From Hellea sp. (lineage in GTDB: Bacteria > Pseudomonadota > Alphaproteobacteria > Caulobacterales > Maricaulaceae): a stretch of 53,436 nt of DNA. Position numbers and translations under genes: made by a program. Below, one piece after another: positions 1 to 9,915 of this stretch. The stretch is taken from the NCBI GenBank assembly GCA_020627655.1, contig JAHDGM010000016.1, positions 1 to 53,436 of the forward strand. The letters run 5' to 3'. Positions within the stretch are counted from its first letter, which is position 1; every line of letters begins with the position of its first letter. Under the pieces are notes generated by a model. The model ran no database searches. It was not told where the DNA came from and saw nothing but the letters and a program-made list of their open reading frames with translations.

Positions 1-22
1 AGGCCTATTTTTAAGGGAATAA

Positions 23-109
23 TGGTGCGGCCGAGAAGACTCGAACTTCCACGGGTTTTACCCCACAGCGACCTCAACGCTGCGCGTCTACCAATTCCGC
101 CACGGCCGC
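23..109 (-). tRNA. tRNA-Leu (anticodon GAG)
   Basis: On the minus strand the sequence folds as a class II tRNA of 87 nt. The 7-bp acceptor stem is GCGGCCG/CGGCCGC (27-33 with 103-109). The D arm contains GGTAGACGC, the anticodon stem is CAGCG/CGCTG around loop TTGAGGT (anticodon GAG), there is a long variable arm, and the T arm contains GTTCGAGTC. The terminal CCA is encoded (23-25). GAG reads CTC and CTT leucine codons. The gene lies just downstream of pccA on the same strand. Confidence 0.97.
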
Positions 110-177
110 ACATTGAGGAAGCGGCCCTTTAGCAACCTTATAGGCTCTTGTGAAGAGTAAAAACCGCCTTATCCAGA

Positions 178-2217
178 CTATTCAAATTCCATGATGACTT
201 CATCAACGGCGAGGTTATCGCCGGGCGCGGCATTGATCTTTTTGACAACCGCTTTTTTCTCGGCTCGTAATGTGTTTTCCATCTTCATGGCTTCGACGAT
301 GGCCAGCGCCTGTCCATCCATAATTTCCTGACCTTCTTCGACCATGATTGAGACGATCACACCCGGCATAGGGCAGAGTAGAAGGTTCGAGGTATCGGGC
401 GGAATTTTCACAGGCATGAGCCTGGCCAGCTCAGCCGCACGCGGATTGCGGATTGCGGCTTTATATTCCACGCCCCGGTGCCAGACTTTAAAACCTTCTG
501 AAATCGGCTGAACCTGAAAATTAAAAGTTGCCGCATCGACACTTGCACGTACCAAAGTCTGCCCCGGCGTCCACCCGGTCATGACTTCCAGCTCAAGCGC
601 GGCCTTATCGCCCTCATCATCCATGATGATGGTCCGCAGACCCTCTTCACCGTTAATATCGGCAGTGTAATGATAAACCTCATCATTGCTGACCTTAAGC
701 TCAACAGACCAGATATCCGGGATATGACGCTTGTGATTAGGCAGAGCACCTGAAATTTCCGCAGCCCGGTGTTCTTTAATGTCATGCATCAGCGCGCAGA
801 CAGCCGCAATTTTACGGGCATGGCCGGAGTTAATATCTGCCCCTTCAAAACCGTCAGGATATTCATCGGCAATAAAGGCCGTCGTGATATCGCCTCGCTC
901 AAACCTATCATGATCATAAACGGCCTGCAGGAAAGGGATATTATGGCCGATGCCTTCAAGCTCAAAATTATCTAGCGCTGAACGCTGAGCGTTAATTGCC
1001 ACCCCGCGATCTTCACCCCATGTGCAAAGCTTGGCAATCATCGGATCGTAATACATGGAAATTTCGCCGCCTTCATAAACGCCCGTATCATTACGAATGA
1101 TAGCGCCGCTACGGTTTACGCCTTCGGCGGGCGGGCGATATTTTACAAGCCTGCCAATGGATGGCAGAAAATTACGAAACGGATCTTCAGCATAAATCCG
1201 GCTTTCAATGGCCCAGCCATTTAGCTGTACATCTTTTTGTTTCATGGAGAGCTTTTCGCCCTGGGCGCTTCGGATCATTTCCTCAACCAGATCAACTCCG
1301 GTGATCAGTTCGGTCACAGGATGCTCGACTTGAAGGCGGGTATTCATTTCAAGAAAATAGAAATTTTTATCCCCGTCTACAATGAACTCGACCGTACCGG
1401 CGCTGTCATAATCAACAGCCTTGGCCAAAGCCACAGACTCTTCGCCCATGGCTTTGCGCGTGGCTTCATCAAGAAATGGCGAGGGCGCTTCTTCGATAAC
1501 TTTTTGATTCCGGCGCTGGATCGAGCATTCCCGCTCACCCAGATAAATCACATTGCCATGCTTATCGCCCAATACCTGAATCTCAATATGGCGAGGCTGA
1601 GTGACGAATTTTTCGATAAAGATACGGTCATCGCCAAATGATGCGGCCGCTTCGTTTTTAGATGCCTGAAAGCCTTCGCGGGCTTCTTCATCATTCCAGG
1701 CAATACGCATGCCCTTGCCGCCGCCGCCCGCTGATGCTTTGATCATAACGGGGTAACCAATATTATTAGCGATTTTAACGGCTTCGTCAGCGTCTTCGAT
1801 CAAGCCCATATGCCCCGGCACGGTAGAAACCCCCGCTTCCTGCGCCAATTTCTTAGAGGTGATTTTATCGCCCATGGCCGTGATGGCTTTGGGGTTGGGA
1901 CCAATAAAGGTAATACCCATTTTTTTCAGAGCTTTGGGGAACTCCGGATTTTCTGACAAAAATCCATATCCCGGATGAACCGCATCTGCGCCGGATTGCT
2001 TGATGGCATCCAGTATCTTGTCCATGACAATATAGGACTGATTGGCGGGCGGCGGCCCTATATGAACGGCTTCGTCGGCCATCTCTACATGAAGGGCATG
2101 TTTATCGGCGTCCGAATAAACGGCTACGGTTTCGATACCCATATTGCGGGCCGTTTTAATCACACGGCAGGCAATTTCCCCACGATTGGCAATGAGAATT
2201 TTTTTGATTTTAGTCAT
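178..2217 (-). CDS. pccA: Propionyl-CoA carboxylase alpha (biotin carboxylase/BCCP) subunit
   Basis: Biotin-carrying subunit of acyl-CoA carboxylase, 679 aa. It carboxylates its own biotin with ATP and bicarbonate, for transfer to propionyl-CoA by PccB. The N-terminal biotin carboxylase domain opens with KILIANRGEIACR, then has the glycine-rich ATP loop GGGGKGMR and the EMNTRLQVEHPVTE active-site segment. The C-terminal biotinyl domain has EAMKMEN; the biotinylated lysine is about 35 residues from the end, as usual. I chose ATG 2217 because the family normally starts just before KILIANRG; ATG 2229 (4 residues longer) is possible and has comparable upstream purines. The start overlaps the end of the upstream GIY-YIG gene by 8 nt, so translation is probably coupled. 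The presence of pccB and methylmalonyl-CoA mutase nearby favours propionyl-CoA over methylcrotonyl-CoA as substrate. Confidence 0.93.
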   Translation of the reverse strand: MTKIKKILIANRGEIACRVIKTARNMGIETVAVYSDADKHALHVEMADEAVHIGPPPANQSYIVMDKILDAIKQSGADAVHPGYGFLSENPEFPKALKKMGITFIGPNPKAITAMGDKITSKKLAQEAGVSTVPGHMGLIEDADEAVKIANNIGYPVMIKASAGGGGKGMRIAWNDEEAREGFQASKNEAAASFGDDRIFIEKFVTQPRHIEIQVLGDKHGNVIYLGERECSIQRRNQKVIEEAPSPFLDEATRKAMGEESVALAKAVDYDSAGTVEFIVDGDKNFYFLEMNTRLQVEHPVTELITGVDLVEEMIRSAQGEKLSMKQKDVQLNGWAIESRIYAEDPFRNFLPSIGRLVKYRPPAEGVNRSGAIIRNDTGVYEGGEISMYYDPMIAKLCTWGEDRGVAINAQRSALDNFELEGIGHNIPFLQAVYDHDRFERGDITTAFIADEYPDGFEGADINSGHARKIAAVCALMHDIKEHRAAEISGALPNHKRHIPDIWSVELKVSNDEVYHYTADINGEEGLRTIIMDDEGDKAALELEVMTGWTPGQTLVRASVDAATFNFQVQPISEGFKVWHRGVEYKAAIRNPRAAELARLMPVKIPPDTSNLLLCPMPGVIVSIMVEEGQEIMDGQALAIVEAMKMENTLRAEKKAVVKKINAAPGDNLAVDEVIMEFE

Positions 2218-2830
2218 CCGATTGTTCATCTTCTAATCTTCGTCTTCTTTCGTCGAGTGTTTCACCCTCAAATTTCCAATATTCCGGCCCAGAAATAGCA
2301 TTCCACGTAAACCCTTCCTCATGTGCAATATTCAGCGCCGAACGTGATAGGCTTGTTGTCTCTCCCCTAAACTCAACTCTTGTATTCGATACAACGCTAC
2401 ATTTGTACTGATCTCCAAATACTGAATACAATTCGGCACCTAGCGGTATATCGGCAAATTCAAACTTGAAGCGGCTTCGAATTGATTTAGCCTTATTAAT
2501 AGCCCTTTGTTCTTCAGGTGTATCAACAACTTCATCTCTTGGAGTTACGTCACGTAACTCTAAAAGCTTTATAATAGCTTTTGGTTTGTCAGGTGAAATT
2601 CGAAAAAATTCCCTTTTGGGATTCTCTCGATGATCCCCAAAAGCTACATGTAGAGCTTTTTCAACCTTGTCGTAACTTTCAACTTCCGCGGCATAAAAGC
2701 ACTCAAATGGGAGTGGGACTCCCGTTTGATACAGTTGCCTCATTCGATCTTGTATGTTTCCTGAAGTCTTACCAATTTTTACTAAATCGGGCATACTAGA
2801 ATTTGTAAGGATATAAACTGTATCCGTCAT
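2210..2830 (-). CDS. GIY-YIG/T5orf172-type protein with a RAMA/DUF4357-like C-terminus
   Basis: 206 aa, unrelated to carboxylases. Residues 1-95 look like a GIY-YIG nuclease-fold domain of the T5orf172/MUG113 type: VYIL near the start, VKIGKT, then an arginine in QDRMRQLY, a glutamate in VEKALH and the REFF block. Residues about 125-195 (IPLGAELYSVF, an FRGETTSLSRSA block, EYWKFEGETLDERR) resemble the RAMA/DUF4357 fold often attached to modification and nuclease proteins; this second assignment is by pattern only. The gene starts 8 nt after the pccB stop with its own Shine-Dalgarno (AGGA), and its end overlaps the pccA start, so it is transcribed and probably translated with the pcc operon. 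It reads visibly more AT-rich than its neighbours, which suggests later insertion. Whether it cuts DNA is unknown. Confidence 0.72.
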   Translation of the reverse strand: MTDTVYILTNSSMPDLVKIGKTSGNIQDRMRQLYQTGVPLPFECFYAAEVESYDKVEKALHVAFGDHRENPKREFFRISPDKPKAIIKLLELRDVTPRDEVVDTPEEQRAINKAKSIRSRFKFEFADIPLGAELYSVFGDQYKCSVVSNTRVEFRGETTSLSRSALNIAHEEGFTWNAISGPEYWKFEGETLDERRRRLEDEQSDD

Positions 2831-2838
2831 AGTTTATC

Positions 2839-4371
2839 CTACAACGGCAAATTCGAATGCTTCTTCCAAGGATTAGACAGGTTCTTATCCTTAAGAAGGG
2901 CGAAGGCCCGGGTCACGCGCTTACGTGTGGAACGCGGCTGGATTACTTCGTCAATATAGCCCCGCTCCGCCGCGCGAAACGGCGAGAGAAACTTCTCTTC
3001 ATAATCGGCAATATGTTCAGCGGTTTTTTCCGCGTCCCCCAAATCCTTACGGTGTAGAATCTCAACGGCGCCCTTAGCACCCATGACCGCGATCTGCGCC
3101 GTCGGCCATGCATAATTAATATCGCCGCCCAGATGTTTAGGCGACATGACACAATAAGCCCCGCCATAAGCTTTACGGGTAATAACGGTGACTTTGGGCA
3201 CTGTCGCTTCGCCGTAAGCATATAAAAGTTTCGCGCCGTGTTTAATGACCCCGCCAAACTCCTGCGCCGTACCCGGCAAAAAGCCCGGTACATCCACCAA
3301 GGTGAGCAGCGGAATATTAAAGCAATCACAGAAACGGACAAAACGGGCAGCCTTGCGCGATGCGTCACTATCAATACAGCCTGCAAGCACCATGGGCTGG
3401 TTACCAACAACGCCGATTGTCTGGCCTTCCATGCGGATAAATCCGGTGAGGATGTTTTTCGCAAAGTCCGCCTGAATTTCATAAAAATCACCTTCATCAG
3501 CGATTTTAGCGATCAGCTCTTTCATATCATAAGGCAGGTTTGGATTTTCCGGCACCAACGTATCGAGCGAATTATCAATCCGGTCATGCTTGTCAAAAAA
3601 CGTCCGAACCGGCACGCCGTCACGATTATTAAGCGGTAGAAAATCAAAAAGGCGCCGGATTTCCGCCAGCGCCTCCATATCATTATCAAAAGCCCCATCC
3701 GCCACTGATGATTTAGTCGTGTGGGTTTTCGCACCTCCAAGTTCTTCGGCCGTGACAATTTCATTGGTTACAGTTTTTAGAACATCCGGGCCTGTTAAAA
3801 ACATATAGGAGCTGTCGCGGACCATAAAGATAAAATCCGTAAGTGCCGGCGAGTAAACCGCACCGCCGGCTGACGGCCCCATAATGACAGAGATTTGCGG
3901 AATAACGCCCGAAGCAATGATATTGTTTTGAAACACATCCGTATAGCCGGCCAGCGCCGCAACGCCTTCCTGAATGCGGGCACCGCCGCTATCGTTCAGG
4001 CCGATAATGGGCGCGCCCTGTTTTAGGGCCATACGCTGTACCTTACAGATTTTCTGGGCGTGGGTCTCAGACAATGAGCCACCAAAAACGGTAAAGTCCT
4101 GGGCATACACAAACGTCTTGCGGCCATTAATCGTGCCCCAGCCTGTAACGACGCCATCACCGGGAAAATGCTTTTCGTCCATACCGAAATCCGTCGAGCG
4201 GTGCTTGACGAACATATCAAATTCTTCAAACGAGCCGGGGTCCAGTAAAAGCTCCAACCGCTCCCGGGCCGTCAGCTTGCCTTTGGCATGTTGGCTGTCG
4301 ATCCGCTTATCACCACCGCCCTTACGGGCCTCAGCCCTTCGCGCTTCCAGTTGGTCCAGAATATCCTGCAA
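2839..4371 (-). CDS. pccB: Propionyl-CoA carboxylase beta (carboxyltransferase) subunit
   Basis: 510 aa, the usual length for PccB. It transfers carboxyl from biotin to propionyl-CoA, giving (S)-methylmalonyl-CoA. The N half has [27 protein letters not shown] and the oxyanion-hole segment [14 protein letters not shown]. The C half has [15 protein letters not shown] and [14 protein letters not shown] with a second glycine pair, the two crotonase-type halves expected of acyl-CoA carboxyltransferases. PccB and acetyl-CoA carboxylase beta-type enzymes share this layout; the propionyl assignment rests on pccA in the same operon and on the mutase gene at 11242. It is the first gene of the minus-strand operon; about 200 bp of non-coding DNA separate it from the divergent EF-hand gene. 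Confidence 0.93.
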   Translation of the reverse strand: MQDILDQLEARRAEARKGGGDKRIDSQHAKGKLTARERLELLLDPGSFEEFDMFVKHRSTDFGMDEKHFPGDGVVTGWGTINGRKTFVYAQDFTVFGGSLSETHAQKICKVQRMALKQGAPIIGLNDSGGARIQEGVAALAGYTDVFQNNIIASGVIPQISVIMGPSAGGAVYSPALTDFIFMVRDSSYMFLTGPDVLKTVTNEIVTAEELGGAKTHTTKSSVADGAFDNDMEALAEIRRLFDFLPLNNRDGVPVRTFFDKHDRIDNSLDTLVPENPNLPYDMKELIAKIADEGDFYEIQADFAKNILTGFIRMEGQTIGVVGNQPMVLAGCIDSDASRKAARFVRFCDCFNIPLLTLVDVPGFLPGTAQEFGGVIKHGAKLLYAYGEATVPKVTVITRKAYGGAYCVMSPKHLGGDINYAWPTAQIAVMGAKGAVEILHRKDLGDAEKTAEHIADYEEKFLSPFRAAERGYIDEVIQPRSTRKRVTRAFALLKDKNLSNPWKKHSNLPL

Positions 4372-4568
4372 ATCCCTCTCCCAATCATTCCCTGAAAGAA
4401 ATAAACCGGGAACCTAGCCGCTGTAACTGGAAAAACAACCCTTTAATCAATATGTTTGGGGGCAAATTATCGGGATTTTGCGACCGCAACTAACTGTAAT
4501 TTACCAGATTTTTAGGTGCATTTTGATGTAAATTCAGCCAAAGAGAGCCAAACTTACAGGAGCCTGTC

Positions 4569-5141
4569 GTGAAACGTACAGCTATAGGATTAGGCCTTGC
4601 GGCTTTCACTTTTTCCCTATTGAGCGGTCTTTCGGCCAATTCACAAGATGCTGAGCTGGAAACTCTCGATCAGCAGGAACAGGAGCTGCCAAACCTGCCG
4701 CGCTTTCAAGGGCCGCTAACAACCATGCGACCCGCAGCCTTGCTCATGGTTGGGTTTGATACAGATCGAGACTATAAAATATCGCGCCCTGAGGCAGAAG
4801 CCGGGATCAAGGACGCCTTTAAAAGGGCTGATAAAAACGGCAATGGAAAGCTTTCACTCTTTGAGCTGGAAGACTGGCGATTACTCGCACTTGGGACGCT
4901 CGACGCCCTGCCCGGAAATTACAGTTTTGATATTGATCATGACAATCAGGTCTCGCGCGAAGAGTTTGAAGGCTCGCTGACCCGTTTGTTTGATCGCCAT
5001 GACAGCGACCAGGACAATTTTGTGGTTCATGGCGAGCTGATGCAGGTTCTTAACCTGCCCAAGGCAAAAGAGCCTAAAAAAGACCGTATGAGCGACCGTG
5101 AATGCGCCGATCAATTACAGCGCAGCCGTAACCGTTATTAA
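4569..5141 (+). CDS. Secreted EF-hand calcium-binding protein
   Basis: 190 aa with an N-terminal signal peptide (hydrophobic residues 5-22, likely cleavage near SANSQ), so periplasmic or exported. Four EF-hand loops are readable: DTDRDYKISRPE, DKNGNGKLSLFE, DIDHDNQVSREE and DSDQDNFVVHGE. The first three have acidic residues at positions 1, 3, 5 and 12, while the fourth has valine/histidine substitutions and may be weaker. The start is a GTG at 4569, placed by AGGAG at 4558-4562 with 6-nt spacing. It is followed by the ImpA-like protease gene on the same strand after 112 bp, but no operon signal proves co-transcription. The specific role is unknown; small calmodulin-like proteins of this kind are common in alphaproteobacteria. 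Confidence 0.85.
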   Translation: MKRTAIGLGLAAFTFSLLSGLSANSQDAELETLDQQEQELPNLPRFQGPLTTMRPAALLMVGFDTDRDYKISRPEAEAGIKDAFKRADKNGNGKLSLFELEDWRLLALGTLDALPGNYSFDIDHDNQVSREEFEGSLTRLFDRHDSDQDNFVVHGELMQVLNLPKAKEPKKDRMSDRECADQLQRSRNRY

Positions 5142-5253
5142 GTCTTTTATTGGCTTTTCTTCGCGTAATTATACTTAATGTTTAATTAGGCTCATATTCG
5201 CCAGCTATTAACAGATTTTGCGTATAGCCAACCCTCTAGCTCGGGGGCTGAAC

Positions 5254-8163
5254 ATGAATTTACGAACAAGTATTAGCGCGTCTTTATTAGCGCTCATTTT
5301 TGCGTCTTGCGGTGGCGGGAGTAGTTCACCGCCGCATTCAGCCAGTAGTGCAAGTCCTGATACAGGTACAAATGGATCTCCTCCTCCCGCCACATCCACA
5401 GCCGACCCGCTAGAAGAGGCCTTGAAAACCGGAGATACAAGCCACGTCACAGATCAAGCCACTTATCTGGATGCAATTTTAGAAACCATTTCAGATGGCA
5501 GGTCAAAATATAACACCGCTAAAACAGAGCTATTTCAGCTCTCCCCGGATGGAAGCCTCAAGAGCGACTCTTTAACTCAGCTATCCTGGGATCCCACTCA
5601 TGATTCCGGGAAAATTCTACCGGTTTTCCCGTATAGCAGTACAGTTATTCAGACCAATAAGGCCCGCGAGAATCATACACTAGCCATACAGCCTATGGCG
5701 GCGATCGGCGAAAATGAACATACACGTTTCATGGCTTTTGGAACTAATCCATTTCGCCATCCGGATTCTCTCAGCCCGGATATGCATAAATTTTTAGCCA
5801 ATAGCCTGAGCTGGCTCACCAAAATGGATTTTGGAACTGCCTCCCCCAAAGTGGTAATCGCACAGGTTGACGAGAGTTATTATTTTCGGGATGAAACCCG
5901 CACCCGTGAATGGCTGTCCACCCGCTATGGAGATGGCGCTGTCAGCGTTAATGATGTTGATGTTTGTGACGGAGATGCACTTCAGTCCTGCCTTGCAGAT
6001 GCCGATCTTTTAATTATCTCGGATCGGCATGAAACAGAAGAAGAAGCCGTCCGGATTCGTAACACTGTAGAACAGGCCATGTCTAATGGTGTTCCCGTTT
6101 TATATATACACCGTTCCTGGGGTTTTGGCACGCTGTCCGGGGAAATGCTTAATCTTTTAAAGATGCGCTGGGGCGGACATAATTACTGGTCACGTTCACT
6201 GGTCGAAAATTATAATCCGGCGGAGCTCTTTAATGCTCTGCCTGAAGACATCGGTGCGACGCAAACGATGTTCACTCACTTCAAAAATGAAAGCTTCACA
6301 GTTGATTTGACTCAATGTTCAAACCATGACTGTCCGCAGGACAGTCCGTTTGCCAAAGAATTCTCTAATGGCAGCTCCAGTGTCCGCAATATTATCTCTG
6401 GCATGGAAAAACAAAAACTTGATCTTTTCGAATTGCCCGAAAATCGTCTGGAAAAACTTTTTGTCCTTTTGGCTGATCGTTGGCGGCAGGAAGCGGTTTT
6501 CCCCATGGATAAAACCAAAACTGACAAAACTATGTTTTTGAAATCACTTTATGCAGATTACGTGAATTACATTCACCGGCCCCACAATCCCGTGCAAAAA
6601 GACCTCGGTAATTACAGCCGTTCGGATTTTTCACATATCACCCCAGAAAGCCGGACTGTGAATATGAAGGCACAAAAAAACTACCGCTCATCTTCGACCT
6701 ATGCGATTCCGGGACAGACTTTTAAAGTCACACGTCTTGATACAGCTGATATCAGCACATCCATCCAAATTAATTCCGTTAGAACAGGGGCTGTGCATCT
6801 CTATGATGAAGACGGGTATGTTCGGCCCCGCTTTTCCGGCGCTTCTACGCGGTTGCCGATTGCATCCGGCGAAACACTTGAGCTTACCTCATCTTATGGC
6901 GGACCGATTCATATATATTTCGGCGGCGAAGGTGCTGACGTTTCCTTTGAGTTCGAAAATATAGGATCTCACCCCTATTGGAACGGCCCCGAAGATGACA
7001 GCACTTTTAATACTGCTATGATTGCCAAGGATTACGACTGGGCGGAATTTGCCACCCCGCATTTTGAAATCACTAGTAAAACGGATAAATTTGAGCAGAC
7101 TATGGCCCATGATCGGGTGAACGGCGATACCCAAAGCCTCGCGGCTCAGATTTCAAAATATCACCACGATATTCCTCGGGCTCTGGGCGGATATACGGGT
7201 GATGGTATTACACTCAATAATGAAGTTACAGATTTTGCGCAAGCTCACGGTCTCGAGCTGTATCAGTGGAATGGCGTACAGCACATGAACGCAGATCAGG
7301 CCACCTGCGGTTCAGGCTGCTCCGGTAATCCTTATGATGCATGGTGGTCTTTTGGACCTTTGGACCATGGGGATCTACATGAAGTCGGGCATGGTCTTGA
7401 AACCCGGCGTATGCTCTTCTCAGAGTGGTCCGGACATGCTGCCACGAACTGGTATTCTTATTATCCGAAATATAGATTTTATAAAGATACAGGTCAGGAT
7501 TCGGGTTGTCAGAGTCTACCTTATGAGACGTTATTTCATGATTTGCAGGCAAGCCGGAAACAAACGGACCCTATCGCTTACATGGATGCCCGAGATTATA
7601 ATGGCTGGAGTAATGGAGCTGCGATCATGATTCAAATGCTAGCAGCGACAGAACATGAAAACATTTTATCAGATGGTTGGATGTTATTACCCCGTTTACA
7701 TCTGATAACTCGCGCCTTTCAGGCTGCAGATAATAATGATGAGACTTGGATTGAAGGCCGGGATAAAATCGGCTTTGACTCTATGACTCGAGCCGCAGCG
7801 CTTGCTTTGACAGACGAGGAATGGTTGATGATCGCAGCCAGCCACGCCACAAGCCGTAATATGTCAAACTATTTTGAAATGTGGGGCGCTATTCTAAGCC
7901 CTGCAGCTAAAGATCATGTCTCTGCCCTGAGCCTTCCCCAAATGCCCACTCAGTTTTATGCTATGGGAGAAAAAGATCATTGCTACGCAAAACTTGGTGA
8001 CAGTATAGCCGTTCCGGTTGACGGTTCTGCGACATGGCCAATACAAAAAACCTCTTCAAATCAGAAGTTCGAGCCGCATCAAAATCACGAACATCCCGAC
8101 CACGGCAAGTATGAAGCTGAAGTTATGGATCATGGAAATCAGGCAAGGCACACCCCGCACTAG
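5254..8163 (+). CDS. ImpA-family (M60/M88-like) zinc metalloprotease lipoprotein
   Basis: 969 aa from ATG 5254 (upstream GGGGG; the in-frame extension to 5218 precedes the signal peptide and is less likely). The N terminus is a lipoprotein signal ending IFASC (Cys19), followed by a low-complexity Gly/Ser/Pro linker, so the protein is probably anchored to the outer membrane or exported. The catalytic zinc motif is HEVGH at residues 709-713, followed by GLE and a downstream EWSGHAATNWY block, as in gluzincin M60-like and ImpA/IMPa proteins. The central half (about 200-330) resembles the ImpA N-terminal region. Known IMPa of Pseudomonas cleaves O-glycosylated host glycoproteins; the substrate here is unknown. 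The C-terminal tail is histidine-rich. The call rests on remembered family pattern, not a search. Confidence 0.78.
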   Translation: MNLRTSISASLLALIFASCGGGSSSPPHSASSASPDTGTNGSPPPATSTADPLEEALKTGDTSHVTDQATYLDAILETISDGRSKYNTAKTELFQLSPDGSLKSDSLTQLSWDPTHDSGKILPVFPYSSTVIQTNKARENHTLAIQPMAAIGENEHTRFMAFGTNPFRHPDSLSPDMHKFLANSLSWLTKMDFGTASPKVVIAQVDESYYFRDETRTREWLSTRYGDGAVSVNDVDVCDGDALQSCLADADLLIISDRHETEEEAVRIRNTVEQAMSNGVPVLYIHRSWGFGTLSGEMLNLLKMRWGGHNYWSRSLVENYNPAELFNALPEDIGATQTMFTHFKNESFTVDLTQCSNHDCPQDSPFAKEFSNGSSSVRNIISGMEKQKLDLFELPENRLEKLFVLLADRWRQEAVFPMDKTKTDKTMFLKSLYADYVNYIHRPHNPVQKDLGNYSRSDFSHITPESRTVNMKAQKNYRSSSTYAIPGQTFKVTRLDTADISTSIQINSVRTGAVHLYDEDGYVRPRFSGASTRLPIASGETLELTSSYGGPIHIYFGGEGADVSFEFENIGSHPYWNGPEDDSTFNTAMIAKDYDWAEFATPHFEITSKTDKFEQTMAHDRVNGDTQSLAAQISKYHHDIPRALGGYTGDGITLNNEVTDFAQAHGLELYQWNGVQHMNADQATCGSGCSGNPYDAWWSFGPLDHGDLHEVGHGLETRRMLFSEWSGHAATNWYSYYPKYRFYKDTGQDSGCQSLPYETLFHDLQASRKQTDPIAYMDARDYNGWSNGAAIMIQMLAATEHENILSDGWMLLPRLHLITRAFQAADNNDETWIEGRDKIGFDSMTRAAALALTDEEWLMIAASHATSRNMSNYFEMWGAILSPAAKDHVSALSLPQMPTQFYAMGEKDHCYAKLGDSIAVPVDGSATWPIQKTSSNQKFEPHQNHEHPDHGKYEAEVMDHGNQARHTPH

Positions 8164-8193
8164 TTCAGCCTGTCATTTCTTTCTTGAAAGTCG

Positions 8194-8215
8194 CGCCTCC
8201 GCCCTATAGGAGGCG
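8194..8215 (+). other. Intergenic hairpin between ImpA-like and sulP genes
   Basis: A perfect 7-bp stem, CGCCTCC (8194-8200) with GGAGGCG (8209-8215), closes an 8-nt loop. No T tract follows, so it is not a convincing intrinsic terminator. It ends 12 nt before the SD-like AAGGA of the sulP gene and could protect mRNA ends or shape sulP translation. Confidence 0.4.
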
Positions 8216-8238
8216 GCTCGCTTCACAAGGAATTCTCC

Positions 8239-9915
8239 ATGGCACGTCCGTCTTTGTCCGCTTTTTTAGAGCGGGTTTCTATCCCTGCAAGGCGCCGTAC
8301 AGGCCAGCCTATGACATTTACGCCTCACCGTATTCGTGTTGAGGTTCTTGCCGGGCTCACCGTTGCTTTGGCGCTTGTCCCCGAAGCTGTCGCCTTTGCT
8401 TTTGTAGCAGGCGTTCATCCATTAGTCGGGCTATACGCTGCTTTTATAGTAGGTCTTATCACGGCGGTTATTGGCGGTCGTCCCGGCATGATCTCAGGCG
8501 CGACCGGCGCACTCGCTGTTGTAATGGTTTCCTTAGTGGCCCAGCACGGCGTCCAATATCTTTTCGCTACTGTTATACTCATGGGTATTCTGCAAATATT
8601 GGCCGGAGTATTTCGCCTTGGTAAATTTATACGTCTAGTCCCTCACCCGGTTATGCTGGGATTCGTTAATGGCCTCGCCATTATTATCGGCCTGGCACAG
8701 CTTAAACAATTTGAAGTTCCCGCAGCGCCAAGCGCAGAGGTTAAAGACATCGGTGTCCATGCCGCCGAGGCCGGATCCCATGGGCCATCCATTTTTGCTG
8801 CTGAATATATTACCGGGACACCCCTTATGATCATGTTGGGATTAATTGCCCTGACTATGTTGGTGATCTGGTTGCTGCCCCGCTTTACCAAGGCCGTACC
8901 TGCCCCACTCGCCGGTATATTAATCACGACTGGTGTTGTGATGGCTTTTGGTCTGGACGCACCCCGTGTTGGCGATATGGCGTCTATCGAAGGCGGCCTG
9001 CCCAAATTTCATATTCCCGAATTACTACTTAATTTGGAAACCCTCCAAATCATATTCCCCTATGCCTTTATCCTGGCAGCGATTGGCCTCATTGAAAGCC
9101 TTTTGACCCTAAACCTGGTCGGCGAACTCACCAAACAGCGCGGCGGCGCGTCTCAGGAATGTGTGGCTCAAGGTGTGGCCAATGTAGCTACAGGATTTTT
9201 CGGCGGCATGGGCGGCTGCGCCATGATCGGTCAAAGCATGATTAATGTAAAATCCGGCGGGCGCACACGCCTCTCGGGGATTACAGCAGCTGTCTTGTTG
9301 TTAGTCTTTATTCTTTACGCCTCCTCCTGGATTGAGATGATACCACTGGCTGCTCTGGTCGGAGTTATGTTCATGGTCGTGATTGGTACTTTTGCCTGGC
9401 AGACATTCCGTATTCTGCCCCGCATCCCGAAAATGGATGCCTTTGTAATAATCCTGGTCACAGCAGTCACCGTATATCATGATCTGGCCTATGCGGTGAT
9501 TGTCGGCGTGATCGTTTCCGCTCTCGCCTATGCCTGGAATAATGCAACGCGAATTCATGCCCGCATTGAAGATGCCGCCGACAATCAACGCGTTTATGAA
9601 ATCGAAGGCCCCCTGTTTTTTGGCTCAACTGACGGGTTTTCTGAAATTTTTGATATCGATAATGATCCTAAATCTGTCGTGATTGATTTCATGCGCAGCC
9701 GAGTGGTTGATCAATCAGCCCTGCAAGCGATTGAAGACATTGCAGGAAAATATGCCGAGCAAGGAAAAAAAGTGCAGCTGCGTCACTTATCCCCTGATTG
9801 CCATGCCCTCCTATCTAAGGCTGGGCAATTAGTCGTCGATTCTGATGATGATCCCGATTACGGCATTGCCGCTGATTACGGTGTGCGTACAGGCCGGTTT
9901 GGCGGGGCGCATTAA
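8239..9915 (+). CDS. SulP family anion permease with STAS domain
   Basis: 558 aa inner-membrane transporter of the SulP/SLC26 family. The N-terminal part (about 30-430) is a run of hydrophobic segments including ALALVPEAVAFAFVAGVHPLVGLYAAF and the GGMGGCAMIGQSMINVKSGGRTRLSG signature region, here named by position about 320-350. The C-terminal part (about 440-540) is a STAS domain with VIDFMRSRVVDQSAL. It likely imports sulfate, bicarbonate or another anion; the family does not settle which. ATG 8239 has SD AAGGA about 7 nt upstream. Its stop overlaps by 4 nt the stop of the convergent radical SAM gene. Confidence 0.9.
   Translation: MARPSLSAFLERVSIPARRRTGQPMTFTPHRIRVEVLAGLTVALALVPEAVAFAFVAGVHPLVGLYAAFIVGLITAVIGGRPGMISGATGALAVVMVSLVAQHGVQYLFATVILMGILQILAGVFRLGKFIRLVPHPVMLGFVNGLAIIIGLAQLKQFEVPAAPSAEVKDIGVHAAEAGSHGPSIFAAEYITGTPLMIMLGLIALTMLVIWLLPRFTKAVPAPLAGILITTGVVMAFGLDAPRVGDMASIEGGLPKFHIPELLLNLETLQIIFPYAFILAAIGLIESLLTLNLVGELTKQRGGASQECVAQGVANVATGFFGGMGGCAMIGQSMINVKSGGRTRLSGITAAVLLLVFILYASSWIEMIPLAALVGVMFMVVIGTFAWQTFRILPRIPKMDAFVIILVTAVTVYHDLAYAVIVGVIVSALAYAWNNATRIHARIEDAADNQRVYEIEGPLFFGSTDGFSEIFDIDNDPKSVVIDFMRSRVVDQSALQAIEDIAGKYAEQGKKVQLRHLSPDCHALLSKAGQLVVDSDDDPDYGIAADYGVRTGRFGGAH

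Noticed and set aside
8194-8215. GC-rich hairpin read as a terminator of the ImpA-like gene
   Set aside because: No T tract follows, so it is only listed as a hairpin.
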